Below, one piece after another: positions 39,126-48,263 of a stretch of 64,000 nucleotides of DNA. Where the stretch lies: contig NZ_JACJRE010000018.1 of assembly GCF_014697075.1 (NCBI RefSeq), forward strand, positions 62,001 to 126,000. The letters are read 5' to 3'. The stretch comes from Tolypothrix sp. FACHB-123 (GTDB taxonomy: Bacteria > Cyanobacteriota > Cyanobacteriia > Cyanobacteriales > Nostocaceae). The number at the start of each line of letters is the position of its first letter. Within the stretch, counting starts at the first letter, position 1. The translations under genes and the position numbers were made by a program. The notes under the pieces were generated by a model. That model saw only the letters and a program-made list of their open reading frames with translations. It was not told the origin of the DNA and did no database searches.

Positions 39126-39264
39126 TATTAGGGCTTATGCAATCTAGACGCCCATTAGCTTACTGTTATCTTGATTGCTTGTAAATATCCCAGACGAAAG
39201 AGCTAGTTTACTTAATAAAATCCAAAACCAAAACACACTAACAAGAATCTGCTTGAAATAACAT

Positions 39265-42200
39265 ATGCAAGCCATCCCGCAGCTTCTATGGCTAAAATGC
39301 TTAGAGTCAATAATTGATTTTTCACCTTTAACGGTTGAACCAGAAACATCATTGTTTGACGCGATCGCCTTGATGGCGCAGCAAGGTAAAAGTACTGTAA
39401 TTGGCTCAGCTGCACAAATAGTCGGATGGTTGACAGAGAAAGAAGTCGTCAGGCTTGTAGCTTCAGGAATCGATCTCCAAAGCACCAAAGTCGATCAAGT
39501 AATGCACCCTCTAACGATCGCCCTCAAGCAATCGCAACTAGAGGATCTCACAACAGTGCTGTCCCAATTGCGTCAATCAGCCTTGGGTTTGCTTGTCGTT
39601 GTCGATGAACAAGGTCAACTAATTGGTACAATCTCCAAGGAAAGTATTTATCAACTTTTAGACAATAGTATTAATATTAACCAGCAGCCAGCAGGATTAA
39701 GCGATCGCCAACTTACCCTAGAAGCACTCAGAAATAGTGAAGAACGTTTCCGCAATTTAGTAGAAACCAGCAGCGATTTAATTTGGGAAGTAGACAAAAA
39801 TGGCTGCTATACCTACGTCAGCCCTAAGGTAAGAGATATTTTAGGCTATGAACCAGAACAAGTCCTAGGAAAAAGCCCCCTGGAGTTTATGCAATTGGAT
39901 CGTCCAGATATTGCAGAAAACTTTACGGCCATTTTTCTCACACCCCAAGCATTCCAATATCTGGAGAATACCCAGATTCATCACAATGGCAATTTAGTTT
40001 TGCTAGAAATTAGTGGTGTCCCCTTCTTTGACTCGGAAGGTAAATTCCAAGGTTACAGAGGTATAAGTCGCGATGTTACCCAGCGTCAACAAGCGGAAAC
40101 ATCATTACACAACACTCAACAGCTGCTGCAAGCAATTTTAGATAACTCTCCCACAATAATTTATGTAGTAGATACTGACAATAAATACCTATTAATTAAT
40201 AAGCAATATGAACAGCTGTTTAATATTAAACAAGAGCAAATATTCGGTAAAAGTATTTATGAGATTTGGAGTCAAGAAATTGCCGATCAGTTTGCAGGTA
40301 ATCACCAACGTGTAATTAGCAACGGTATAGCCATAACTGTGGAAGAAGTCGTCCCCCACGCTGATGAATTACGCAGTTATTTAACAATTAATTTTCCGTT
40401 GAAAGATGCTTGTGGCGTAACTTATGCTATTTGTGGCATCTCTACTGATATTACCGAACGGCAATCAGTTGAAGAATCATTATTACGGTTTCGCAAAGCT
40501 ATTGAAAGCGCCAGTGATGCTATTTGTATGGGCAATATTGGTGGGGAAACTTTTTATATTAACCCAGCATTTACCAAACTGTATGAGTACACTTTAGAAG
40601 AATTACAAACCATTGGGGGAATATCCGCTATTTTCACCGAGCAAGCAGATTATGAACAAGTACTGCATACTCTCGAAAGTGGTAGATCTTGGCGTGGTGA
40701 AGTAACAATGCAAGTCCGTAGTGGCAGGCTTTTACAAGTATATTTATGTGCTGATGCCCTCAAAGATGCTACGGATAAAACTGTAGGCATAGTCTGTATC
40801 TATAAGGATATTACCCAACGCAAGCTATCAGAGGAAAGTTTAAGACTGCGCGATCGCGCGATCGCCGCTAGCAGTAATGGCATTATTATTGCTGATGCTA
40901 GCATCCCTAACGGCCCAATCATCTATGTCAATTCTGCTTATGAGCAAATGACAGGCTACAGTGCAGCCGATGTTATTGGACAAAGCTTTGGTTTATTCCA
41001 CAATGATGAAATTAATCTCCCAGATTTACAAAAACTCAATGCCGCAATGCAAACCGGTCAAGATTGCACCGTAATTCTCCGTAACTACCGCAGAGATAGG
41101 GGAGTCGCTTGGCATGAGTTAAACATTTCTCCAGTTTATGATGTTACGGGCACCCTGACCCACTACATCGGCATTCAAACAGATATTACCGAACGCAAAC
41201 TTTCAGAAACTGCACTACTTGTCAGCCAACAACGGCTGCAATACTTACTCTCCGCTACTCCCGCCGTCATCTACACTTGCAAAAATTCAGGCGATTTTGG
41301 TGCAACTTTTATCAGTGAAAATGTCAAGGTAATGATGGGCTATGAAGCCAGGGAATTTATTGAAGATAGCAGTTTTTGGTCGAGTCATATCCACCCAGAT
41401 GATGTATCTGGGGTGTTTGCTCACCTTTCCCAACCTTTAGAGCAAGGTGACTACAATTTAAAATATCGCTTCTTACACAAAGACGGCAACTATCGTTGGG
41501 TGTATGATACAGGTAGGTTAGTCAAAGATGAGGCTGGTAAGTCAGTAGAATTTGTTGGCTACTGGGCAGATATTACAGAACAAAACCAATTAGAACAGGA
41601 GCTGATTGTAGCTCTAGAAAAAGAAAAAGAACTCAACGATCTCAAATCTCGGTTTATTTCCATGACTTCCCATGAATTCCGCACGCCGTTGAGTACCATT
41701 CTTTCTTCCGCCGAGTTATTAGAACATTATCGCCATAAATGGACTGAAGAAAAACAAATTATTCATTTGCAACGTATCCAAACTGCTGTCAACCGCATGA
41801 CTGAAATGTTGCATGATATTTTGTTTATTGGCAAAGCAGAATCGGGAATATTGGAATTTAAACCCACAGCTTTTGATTTAGTTGAATACTGCGGTCAATT
41901 GGTGGCAGAAGTTGAGCTAGAACACAATGCTCAGCAGATGATATTTTTTACTAGCCAATTGCCAGTTATCCAATGCTTTATGGATAAAAATTTGTTAGGA
42001 CATATTCTGACTCATTTACTGAGAAATGCCATCAAATATTCCCCCTCTAATAGCAATATAGAATTCACTCTCAATTGCCAAAATGGGCAAGTAATATTTG
42101 AAATTCAAGACCAAGGTATAGGTATTCCTCCTGAAGACATACCACATCTATTTGAATCATTCCATCGGGCAAGTAATGTAGATAATATTCTGGGTACGGG

Positions 42201-42336
42201 ATTAGGGCTAGCAATTGTTAAAAAGTGTGTGGATATTCATCGGGGAGAAATTTCTGTTGACAGCATGTTAGGAGTTGGCACAAAATTTAAAGTCATAATG
42301 CCATTAAATAAACCACAAATAAACAACTTACCATAG
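39265..42336 (+). CDS. CBS-PAS(5)-histidine kinase
   Basis: A 1023-aa soluble sensor kinase. Residues 14-135 are a CBS-domain pair (MAQQGKSTVIG, IVGWLTEKEVVRLV, GLLVVVDEQGQLIGTIS), which in other proteins binds adenine nucleotides. Five PAS domains follow (about 158-275, 285-398, 405-520, 528-642, 655-775), each ending in a PAC-type D(I/V)T motif. The fourth resembles LOV/PAS but has GQSFGLFH where LOV domains have the flavin-binding Cys motif, so it is not a photoreceptor of that type. HisKA has H803 (MTSHEFRTPLSTIL), and HATPase has DQGIGIP and GTGLGLAIVKK. The gene is followed 9 bp later by a REC-EAL gene, the likely partner. No membrane segments; signal unknown. Confidence 0.88.
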   Translation: MQAIPQLLWLKCLESIIDFSPLTVEPETSLFDAIALMAQQGKSTVIGSAAQIVGWLTEKEVVRLVASGIDLQSTKVDQVMHPLTIALKQSQLEDLTTVLSQLRQSALGLLVVVDEQGQLIGTISKESIYQLLDNSININQQPAGLSDRQLTLEALRNSEERFRNLVETSSDLIWEVDKNGCYTYVSPKVRDILGYEPEQVLGKSPLEFMQLDRPDIAENFTAIFLTPQAFQYLENTQIHHNGNLVLLEISGVPFFDSEGKFQGYRGISRDVTQRQQAETSLHNTQQLLQAILDNSPTIIYVVDTDNKYLLINKQYEQLFNIKQEQIFGKSIYEIWSQEIADQFAGNHQRVISNGIAITVEEVVPHADELRSYLTINFPLKDACGVTYAICGISTDITERQSVEESLLRFRKAIESASDAICMGNIGGETFYINPAFTKLYEYTLEELQTIGGISAIFTEQADYEQVLHTLESGRSWRGEVTMQVRSGRLLQVYLCADALKDATDKTVGIVCIYKDITQRKLSEESLRLRDRAIAASSNGIIIADASIPNGPIIYVNSAYEQMTGYSAADVIGQSFGLFHNDEINLPDLQKLNAAMQTGQDCTVILRNYRRDRGVAWHELNISPVYDVTGTLTHYIGIQTDITERKLSETALLVSQQRLQYLLSATPAVIYTCKNSGDFGATFISENVKVMMGYEAREFIEDSSFWSSHIHPDDVSGVFAHLSQPLEQGDYNLKYRFLHKDGNYRWVYDTGRLVKDEAGKSVEFVGYWADITEQNQLEQELIVALEKEKELNDLKSRFISMTSHEFRTPLSTILSSAELLEHYRHKWTEEKQIIHLQRIQTAVNRMTEMLHDILFIGKAESGILEFKPTAFDLVEYCGQLVAEVELEHNAQQMIFFTSQLPVIQCFMDKNLLGHILTHLLRNAIKYSPSNSNIEFTLNCQNGQVIFEIQDQGIGIPPEDIPHLFESFHRASNVDNILGTGLGLAIVKKCVDIHRGEISVDSMLGVGTKFKVIMPLNKPQINNLP

Positions 42337-42345
42337 GTTAAAACT

Positions 42346-43539
42346 ATGACAAAAATTTTAGTTATTGAAGATGAAGAATTAGTTAGAGAAAATATTTTAG
42401 ATTTATTAGAGGCTGAAGATTTTGATACTATTGCCGCAGCTAACGGCAGAATCGGGCTAAATTTAGCAGCATCGGAAAATCCCGATTTAATTTTATGCGA
42501 CATGATGATGCCAGAAATTGATGGTTATGGCGTGTTAACCACATTACGTCAAGACCCCTTAACGGCAACAATTCCCTTTATCTTTCTCACGGCTAAATCT
42601 GCTAAAGCTGACTTTCGCCAAGGGATGGATATGGGAGCCGATGACTACCTCACTAAGCCATTTACCCGCGCTGAATTATTGAGTGCGATTGTCAACCGTC
42701 TGGAAAAACAAGCTGCATTAAAAAAGTACTTGTTATCAACTCAGCCTGCACCTATGGCTAACTCACCAAAGATGCAATTATTAGAAGTTTATCTCCAGCG
42801 AGTAGTGAAACAAGATAAATTTCAAGAATTTGAGTTGTATTATCAACCAATAGTAGATATTGCTTCCGGAAAAATTATTGCTGCTGAAAATGTATTGCGA
42901 TGGCAAAGTCCAGAATTAGGTTCAGTACCGCCACTAGAATTTATGGAAGTTGCAGAAGCTAAGGGTTTAATTTTACCCCTCGAAAATTGGGTCTTTAGCA
43001 GTATCTGCGAACAAATTAAAATGTGGCAGTATAATCTAGATTTTTTGTCATTAACAATTAACATCAATGTTTCTGCCAGTCTATTTTACTGCCCAATTTT
43101 TATCGAAGATATTTCCGCGTTATTAATCAAAAATAAATTAGCACCAGAACGCTTAGAAATAGAGATTGGCGAAAATATAATTATGCAGAATTTAAATAAA
43201 GCGATCGCTATTATGCAGAAATTATGTTCTTTAGGCGTCAAAATTGCCATTGATGACTTTGGTATTGGCTATTCTTCCTTAACCAACCTCAAAGAATTAC
43301 CTATTAATACATTAAAAATAGGGCGATACTACATTCACAATGTAGACTCAAATGATGAAAAAGCCGCACTTACCAAAGCTGTAATTCAAATGGCTCACAA
43401 TCTTAATTTGCGAGTCATAGCTGAAGGTGTAGATACAGAAGCAGAACTTGATTTCTTGCGCCAAAATAACTGTGATGCTATGCAAGGATTTCTTTTGAGC
43501 CGTCCGCTACCAGCAGCAGAATTGGAAAATTTTTTCTAA
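42346..43539 (+). CDS. REC-EAL response regulator (c-di-GMP phosphodiesterase-like)
   Basis: A 397-aa protein with receiver (1-120, D52 in LILCDMMMPEIDG, KPF motif Lys) and EAL domain (about 160-392). Most EAL catalytic and metal-binding positions can be seen: E181, an Asn in NINVSAS, an E-x-x-E (EIEIGE), the Asp pair in AIDDFGIGYSS, the Lys in TLKIG, the Glu in AEGVDTE and the Gln in MQGFLLSRPLP. The signature itself is ENVLRW instead of EALLRW, and LKID is LKIG, so activity is likely but not certain. It lies 9 bp after the CBS-PAS kinase gene, whose kinase probably phosphorylates it, tying an unknown signal to c-di-GMP turnover, which commonly controls motility or polysaccharide. Confidence 0.88.
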   Translation: MTKILVIEDEELVRENILDLLEAEDFDTIAAANGRIGLNLAASENPDLILCDMMMPEIDGYGVLTTLRQDPLTATIPFIFLTAKSAKADFRQGMDMGADDYLTKPFTRAELLSAIVNRLEKQAALKKYLLSTQPAPMANSPKMQLLEVYLQRVVKQDKFQEFELYYQPIVDIASGKIIAAENVLRWQSPELGSVPPLEFMEVAEAKGLILPLENWVFSSICEQIKMWQYNLDFLSLTININVSASLFYCPIFIEDISALLIKNKLAPERLEIEIGENIIMQNLNKAIAIMQKLCSLGVKIAIDDFGIGYSSLTNLKELPINTLKIGRYYIHNVDSNDEKAALTKAVIQMAHNLNLRVIAEGVDTEAELDFLRQNNCDAMQGFLLSRPLPAAELENFF

Positions 43540-43571
43540 ATAACATCAACCTGTTTAAAATAAAAAGCTTC

Positions 43572-43610
43572 GGCATTGCTCGACAAGGCAAAATATTGTT
43601 TAGCAATGCC
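43572..43610 (+). terminator. Hairpin after the REC-EAL gene
   Basis: A perfect 9-bp inverted repeat (ggcattgct 43572-43580, agcaatgcc 43602-43610) with a 21-nt loop, about 32 bp after the stop. No T-run, so moderate support. Confidence 0.45.
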
Positions 43611-43772
43611 ATAAGCTAGTTGGGTATGTAGAATTGGCTGACTTGAGACTATTATAAGTAAGTTGTCTTGGTGATTGTGTTATGTTTCCAGTATCAGTTA
43701 ACGTCCAACTTGTATAACTTGTCTATTTTGTATACGAAAAACTAAAACATTATATATTTCTCGATTAGAAGA

Positions 43773-46091
43773 ATGGCAAAGCGATCGCTACAAGCATCCG
43801 TAGAAGGTATTAGAAAAGCTAAACTGGCGTTTAAGCGTAAAGGCTGGACGCAAGAGTATTTAGCTGCGACTGTTGGCTTGGAAACTCGTCAGCCTATTTG
43901 GAAGTTTTTTACTGGTAAACCCATTGATCGCCAAGCCTTTAATGAGATTTGCTTGGCTTTAGAATTAGATCCAGCAGAAATCTTACAAAAGTCTCCAGAA
44001 GAAGAAGTTATTCCTGTAGAGAAACCAGCCCAGGAAGCTTTCCAGAACAATTTAAATATTCACAGTCTAGTAGACAGGCTGCGTTCTATTCACTATGGCA
44101 AAATCCAAGCCCAGTGCGGGACTTTGCATCTTCTAGATATTGCCCGTCCCATTGCCTTAAATGAACTTTACGTAGATGTCAATATCTTGGAGGAAATGAG
44201 TAGTAAAACCTGGGTAGATATTCATGAACTACAACAGTCTGACTCCGATAAATTTGATAGATTTGGCTTAGGTAAAGTCCGACAACAGCGAGTGGGTGGA
44301 CTAGAAGCGGTTTTACAATATTCTAAGCTGATGGTTTTAGGCAAACCCGGCTCTGGTAAGACGACATTTTTACAGTCAATTGCTATTAGCTGCAATCAAG
44401 GATTGTTCCAATCAGATTGCTTGCCAATTTTTATCAATTTGAAAAACCTAGCTGAAGATACTAAAGATTTACCCCATACTAATTTAGTCAGTTATATTCA
44501 TAATAGTTTTGCACATTTTAATATTACCGAACAGGAAATTATTACAATATTATCTCAAGGAAAAGTATTAATTCTTTTAGACGCTTTAGATGAGGTTTCT
44601 GAAGAAGATAGCGAAAGAATTACCAAAAATATCCGCCAATTTATTGAAAATTTCCATCAAAATAAAATTATAATTACTTGCCGTATCGCCGCCCAACATT
44701 ATAGATTTCAAGGTTTTATTGAAGTTGAAATTGCGGATTTTACAAAATTACAAATTATCACCTTTGCATACAAATGGTTTTTAGTAATAGCTAAGAAACC
44801 TCCAGCCAAAGCCCAGGAATTGGCACATAAGTTTATGCAAAAATTGGAACTGCCAGAAAATGCTCCCATTTTGGAATTGGCAGCTACACCAATTTTATTA
44901 AATCTCACCTGTTTATTATTTCAGTTTGCTGAAGATTTTCCGGCTCAACGTGCTGAACTGTATAAACAAGGATTAGATTTATTACTTATTCGTTGGGATG
45001 AAGCCAGAGGAATTAAACGCGATCGCGTTTATCGCAATTTATCACTACTGCAAAAAATTAAACTCTTGAGTCACATAGCCGCAATTACTTTTGCACAAGG
45101 ACAGTATTTTCTCCCAGAAAATAAAATGAGGCAACTCATTGCTGACTATTTATCTCAGCTTCCCCAATCAACAAAAGATGCAGATGCTTTAGAATTAGAA
45201 AGTGAGGCTGTATTAAAATCAATTGAAGCCCAACATGGATTGTTAATTGAAAGAGCTAGAGGAATTTATTCCTTTTCTCATTTAACATTTCAAGAGTATT
45301 TCACAGCCAGAGAAATTTCTGCCAATGCTAATATTCTCACCCTCCAAGAACTAGTTGATCGCATTAATGAAGAACGGTGGAGAGAAATATTTTTACTCAC
45401 TATAGGGATGTTAAAACCTGCTGATGATTTGTTGCAGCTAATGAAGCAAAAAATTGATTCTTTAGCCAGCACCAAGGGAAAATTAAACAATTTTATTAAT
45501 TGGGTAATAGAAAAATCTTCTGCTATCAAGGAATATTATCATCCAGCTAGTATCCGTGCCTTTTACTTTACTATTGCTTTACCACCAGAACATCCCCTAG
45601 CTCGCAATCAGATTTTTGCCATATCTTTAGATGGGCGGTTAGCAGGAAATCTCTCGAATGATTTAGCCTTAGATTTAGCCTTAACTCATGCCCTTGCAGT
45701 CAGCTTAACCATGACTGCTGACATATTTTTCCAACGCTTGTTTGCTTTAAGTTTAGCTCTTGATCTAAAACATTTGTTGAAGGAACAGCCATCTTTACAA
45801 ACATCGCTACAAGATTTAGAAAAACAGCTACCCTCACAAAAACAAAGTAGAGAAACATTAAAAATATGGTGGCAAAATAATGGAGAAGCTTGGATTGAAC
45901 AATTGCGAACTCTGATGATAAATTCACGCCAAATTGGACAGGCTTGGCAGTTTAATCAACAAGATTGGCAAGAATTACAACAGTATTGGTATGCTAATCA
46001 ACTACTATTAGATTGCCTCAATAGTTCTGCTGAAGTCACCCCAAACCTGCGGGAATCAATTAAAAATAGTTTACTGTTGCCTTTTAGTTAA
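43773..46091 (+). CDS. NACHT-domain STAND NTPase with N-terminal HTH-like module
   Basis: A 772-aa cytosolic NTPase. Residues 1-72 form a small helical, HTH-like domain (GWTQEYLAATVGLETRQPIWKF) that often precedes NACHT in cyanobacteria. The NACHT core spans about 175-400: Walker A GKPGSGKTT (190-198) and Walker B VLILLDALDEV (265-275), with the Asp-Ala-Leu-Asp-Glu wording typical of NACHT rather than AP-ATPases, then an IIITCR sensor and an ATPILLNLTCLLF winged-helix entry. The C-terminal 270 residues are helical with no leucine-rich, WD40 or TPR repeats. Some bacterial NACHT proteins of this general form protect against phage; a regulatory role is the alternative. It stands alone, with no other recognisable defence genes next to it. 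Confidence 0.85.
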   Translation: MAKRSLQASVEGIRKAKLAFKRKGWTQEYLAATVGLETRQPIWKFFTGKPIDRQAFNEICLALELDPAEILQKSPEEEVIPVEKPAQEAFQNNLNIHSLVDRLRSIHYGKIQAQCGTLHLLDIARPIALNELYVDVNILEEMSSKTWVDIHELQQSDSDKFDRFGLGKVRQQRVGGLEAVLQYSKLMVLGKPGSGKTTFLQSIAISCNQGLFQSDCLPIFINLKNLAEDTKDLPHTNLVSYIHNSFAHFNITEQEIITILSQGKVLILLDALDEVSEEDSERITKNIRQFIENFHQNKIIITCRIAAQHYRFQGFIEVEIADFTKLQIITFAYKWFLVIAKKPPAKAQELAHKFMQKLELPENAPILELAATPILLNLTCLLFQFAEDFPAQRAELYKQGLDLLLIRWDEARGIKRDRVYRNLSLLQKIKLLSHIAAITFAQGQYFLPENKMRQLIADYLSQLPQSTKDADALELESEAVLKSIEAQHGLLIERARGIYSFSHLTFQEYFTAREISANANILTLQELVDRINEERWREIFLLTIGMLKPADDLLQLMKQKIDSLASTKGKLNNFINWVIEKSSAIKEYYHPASIRAFYFTIALPPEHPLARNQIFAISLDGRLAGNLSNDLALDLALTHALAVSLTMTADIFFQRLFALSLALDLKHLLKEQPSLQTSLQDLEKQLPSQKQSRETLKIWWQNNGEAWIEQLRTLMINSRQIGQAWQFNQQDWQELQQYWYANQLLLDCLNSSAEVTPNLRESIKNSLLLPFS

Positions 46092-46244
46092 TGGTTATGA
46101 TTATGGGCATAGGGCATGGGAAATTTCTTAATTTTGAATTTTTTGCCCCTTTCCCCAGAGGGATGGATAATTTCAACATTTTCGCTACACTCAAAAGTAA
46201 TATTTACTAGCTAGCGATTCTGTTGCCACTTTTGCAAGCCTCTA

Positions 46245-47591
46245 ATGATGAAATTCCCTCACCATTTGTTGCCACTATTATTGTTATTTACTGCACTTAC
46301 AGCCTGTAACCAGACTCGCGCTTCCTTGGATGATGTCACACCGCAACCATCTACATCTTCAGTTCCAACAGCAAAAAATTCAACAGCATCAAAAAATATT
46401 ATCCGTACTGAACCGCTTTCACCCACACCAATCCGGATTAACCTGAAAAATTTACCCGCGCCTTTTGCTACAGATAGCGCTTCCAAAAGTCCGGAGGTTG
46501 TGCCTATTCCAGAAAATCCAGTGCTGAGCGTCCCACCAGGATTTACAGTGAATATCTTTGCTGAAGGTTTAAGTGCGCCGCGTTGGCTGGCTTTAACTCC
46601 GAATGGGGATGTCTTAGTAACGGAAACTAGGCAAAATCGCATTCAGCTGTTACGGGATAGCAACGGTGATGGGGTAGCTGATGTGCGCCAGACTTTTGCC
46701 AGTGCGACAAATGGAGTAAATATACCTTTTGGTATGGCTTTTGCTGGTAATTCCTTCTTTTTGGGCAATACAAACGCTGTGCTACAGTTTCCCTACAATC
46801 AAGGTCAACAACAACTCACTGGTACAGGTAAAAAAATTGCTGATTTACCTGGAGGCGGGTATAACCAGCACTGGACAAGGAACGTAGTAGTTTCACCTGA
46901 TGGTAAAAAACTATATGTTTCTGTTGGTTCAGAATCGAATGTAGATGAAGAATCTTTACCTAGGGCTTCAGTACAGCAGATGAATTTGGATGGTTCGCAA
47001 AAGCAGATTTTTGCTTATGGCTTGCGTAACCCAGTCGGTTTGGACTTTCACCCTGTAACCCAGGAACTTTACACTACGGTTAACGAACGGGATGGAATTG
47101 GCGATGACTTAGTACCAGATTACTTGACACGCCTGCAACAGGGAGAATTTTACGGCTGGCCTTATGCTTATCTGACACCAAATAATCTCGACCCCCGTCA
47201 GACAACCAATAACAAAAGCAAACGCCCTGATTTGGTAGCCCAGACTCGAACACCAGATGTGTTGTTTCAGGCGCACTCAGCCGCCTTGGGTTTGCAGTTT
47301 TATGATGGTAAAACCTTTCCTCTGAAATATCGTAACGGTGCTTTTGTCGCTTTTCGTGGTTCTTGGAACCGCGATCGCGGCACTGGTTATAAAATTGTAT
47401 TTGTCCCTTTCGATAATAATGGGCGATCGCAAGGTTACTATGAAGACTTCCTGACTGGATTCTTGCTAAATCCATCTATACCAACTACTTGGGGACGACC
47501 AGTAGGCTTACTTGTATTACCTGATGGCAGTTTATTAGTCACTGAAGAAGCCAATAATCGCATTTATCGGATTCAGTATACGGGGGGTTAG
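46245..47591 (+). CDS. PQQ-type glucose/sorbosone dehydrogenase lipoprotein
   Basis: A 448-aa exported lipoprotein: signal peptide with lipobox LTAC (Cys21), a Pro/Ser/Thr-rich linker (25-90), then a six-bladed propeller of the soluble aldose dehydrogenase family (about 100-446). Motifs: GFTVNIFAEGLSAPRWLALTP, LVTETRQNRI, GGGYNQHWTRNVVVSPDGK (the His is at the expected catalytic position), YAYGLRNPVGLDFHP-like segment (FAYGLRNPVGLDFHP), NERDGIGDDLVPDY and GAFVAFRGSWNR. Family members oxidise sugars with PQQ; whether this organism makes PQQ cannot be judged from the window. ATG 46248 is an alternative start. Monocistronic. Confidence 0.88.
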   Translation: MMKFPHHLLPLLLLFTALTACNQTRASLDDVTPQPSTSSVPTAKNSTASKNIIRTEPLSPTPIRINLKNLPAPFATDSASKSPEVVPIPENPVLSVPPGFTVNIFAEGLSAPRWLALTPNGDVLVTETRQNRIQLLRDSNGDGVADVRQTFASATNGVNIPFGMAFAGNSFFLGNTNAVLQFPYNQGQQQLTGTGKKIADLPGGGYNQHWTRNVVVSPDGKKLYVSVGSESNVDEESLPRASVQQMNLDGSQKQIFAYGLRNPVGLDFHPVTQELYTTVNERDGIGDDLVPDYLTRLQQGEFYGWPYAYLTPNNLDPRQTTNNKSKRPDLVAQTRTPDVLFQAHSAALGLQFYDGKTFPLKYRNGAFVAFRGSWNRDRGTGYKIVFVPFDNNGRSQGYYEDFLTGFLLNPSIPTTWGRPVGLLVLPDGSLLVTEEANNRIYRIQYTGG

Positions 47592-47627
47592 GGGCTAGAG
47601 GCTAGGGGCTAGGGGCTAGGGATTAGG
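47588..47627. repeat. GGGGCTA heptamer repeat
   Basis: About six tandem degenerate 7-mers (ggggcta, ggctagg) begin at the stop codon of the dehydrogenase gene; another STRR-type array. Confidence 0.65.
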
Positions 47628-47728
47628 AAATGCTGGTGATGTTTTAATATCCTTTGATTGCTTCGCCTGTTTTAGGCTAAATTATGGAAAAAACATATAG
47701 TGAAAACTATTAGGTGGAAAAATTAGAT

Positions 47729-48133
47729 ATGACACAGCATGAGAACAACAATCAATCAAATAGTACTCAATCTTCTGACCATTCCGGTGCAAGATACTGG
47801 GGAAATGTAGAGGTTGTAGAAGAGGGTGATAACTATAGAATTAGTCGTGTAGAAATCAAACCGAGACATGGTATTAAACCACAAATCCATTATCACCGCC
47901 ATGAACATTGGGTTGTAGTCTCTGGTGTTGCCAAGATTACTTGTGGTGAGCAGGAAATATTATTGAATCGCAATGAGTCTACCTATGTTCCGGCGGCAAC
48001 ACTCCATAAAGTAGAAAATCCCGGTTCGATTCCCCTGGTAATTTTGGAAATTCAAAATGGTGAATATTTAGGTGAGGATGATATTGAGCGTCCTTACGAT
48101 TTAAATTTGGTGAAACCTGTAAACGAAGTATAA
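47729..48133 (+). CDS. Cupin, mannose-6-phosphate isomerase type II-like
   Basis: A 134-aa single-domain cupin. The metal-binding motifs are intact: KPQIHYHRHEHWVVVSGVA (three His and one Glu in the GX5HXHX3-6E pattern) and ESTYVPAATLHKVEN (second His). Wording matches the C-terminal isomerase domain of GDP-mannose pyrophosphorylase/phosphomannose isomerase type II proteins, and free-standing cupins of this kind occur in polysaccharide contexts. The start is set at ATG 47729, with AGGTGGA at 47712-47718, 10 nt before it, instead of the GTG at 47714 that lies inside that motif. It sits at the border of the exopolysaccharide locus, which may use mannose-derived sugars; this link is inference. 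Confidence 0.85.
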   Translation: MTQHENNNQSNSTQSSDHSGARYWGNVEVVEEGDNYRISRVEIKPRHGIKPQIHYHRHEHWVVVSGVAKITCGEQEILLNRNESTYVPAATLHKVENPGSIPLVILEIQNGEYLGEDDIERPYDLNLVKPVNEV

Positions 48134-48145
48134 GACAATTCATTG

Positions 48146-48198
48146 AATTTTAGATTTTAGATTTTGGATTTTGGATTGAAGATTCAAAATCTAAAATT
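48146..48198. terminator. Convergent terminator hairpin
   Basis: A perfect 13-bp AT-rich inverted repeat (aattttagatttt 48146-48158, aaaatctaaaatt 48186-48198) with a 27-nt loop, between the convergent cupin and polymerase genes. Built partly of ttttaga/ttttgga heptamers. Confidence 0.5.
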
Positions 48199-48263
48199 TA
48201 AGTTCTCCTTGTTTTTTCTATTTTCTACATGGTGATGAAACAAATTTTATCTGGACTGACTTC

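Larger units (their letters stand above)
38090..39264. other. 1.2-kb repeat-rich intergenic region
   Basis: No gene. From left to right: heptamer array (38094-38146), GC-rich palindromic element (38185-38275), a 31-bp direct repeat (38367/38457), a small hairpin (gattgaa 38578-38584 with ttcaatc 38595-38601), AT-rich DNA and an element with terminal inverted repeats (39049-39125). Apparent short reading frames here are built from repeats. Confidence 0.6.

Noticed and set aside
40846-41190. LOV photoreceptor domain in the fourth PAS of the CBS-PAS kinase
   Set aside because: The position of the LOV Cys motif (GRNCRFLQ-type) reads GQSFGLFH, with no Cys, so flavin photochemistry of the LOV type is not expected.
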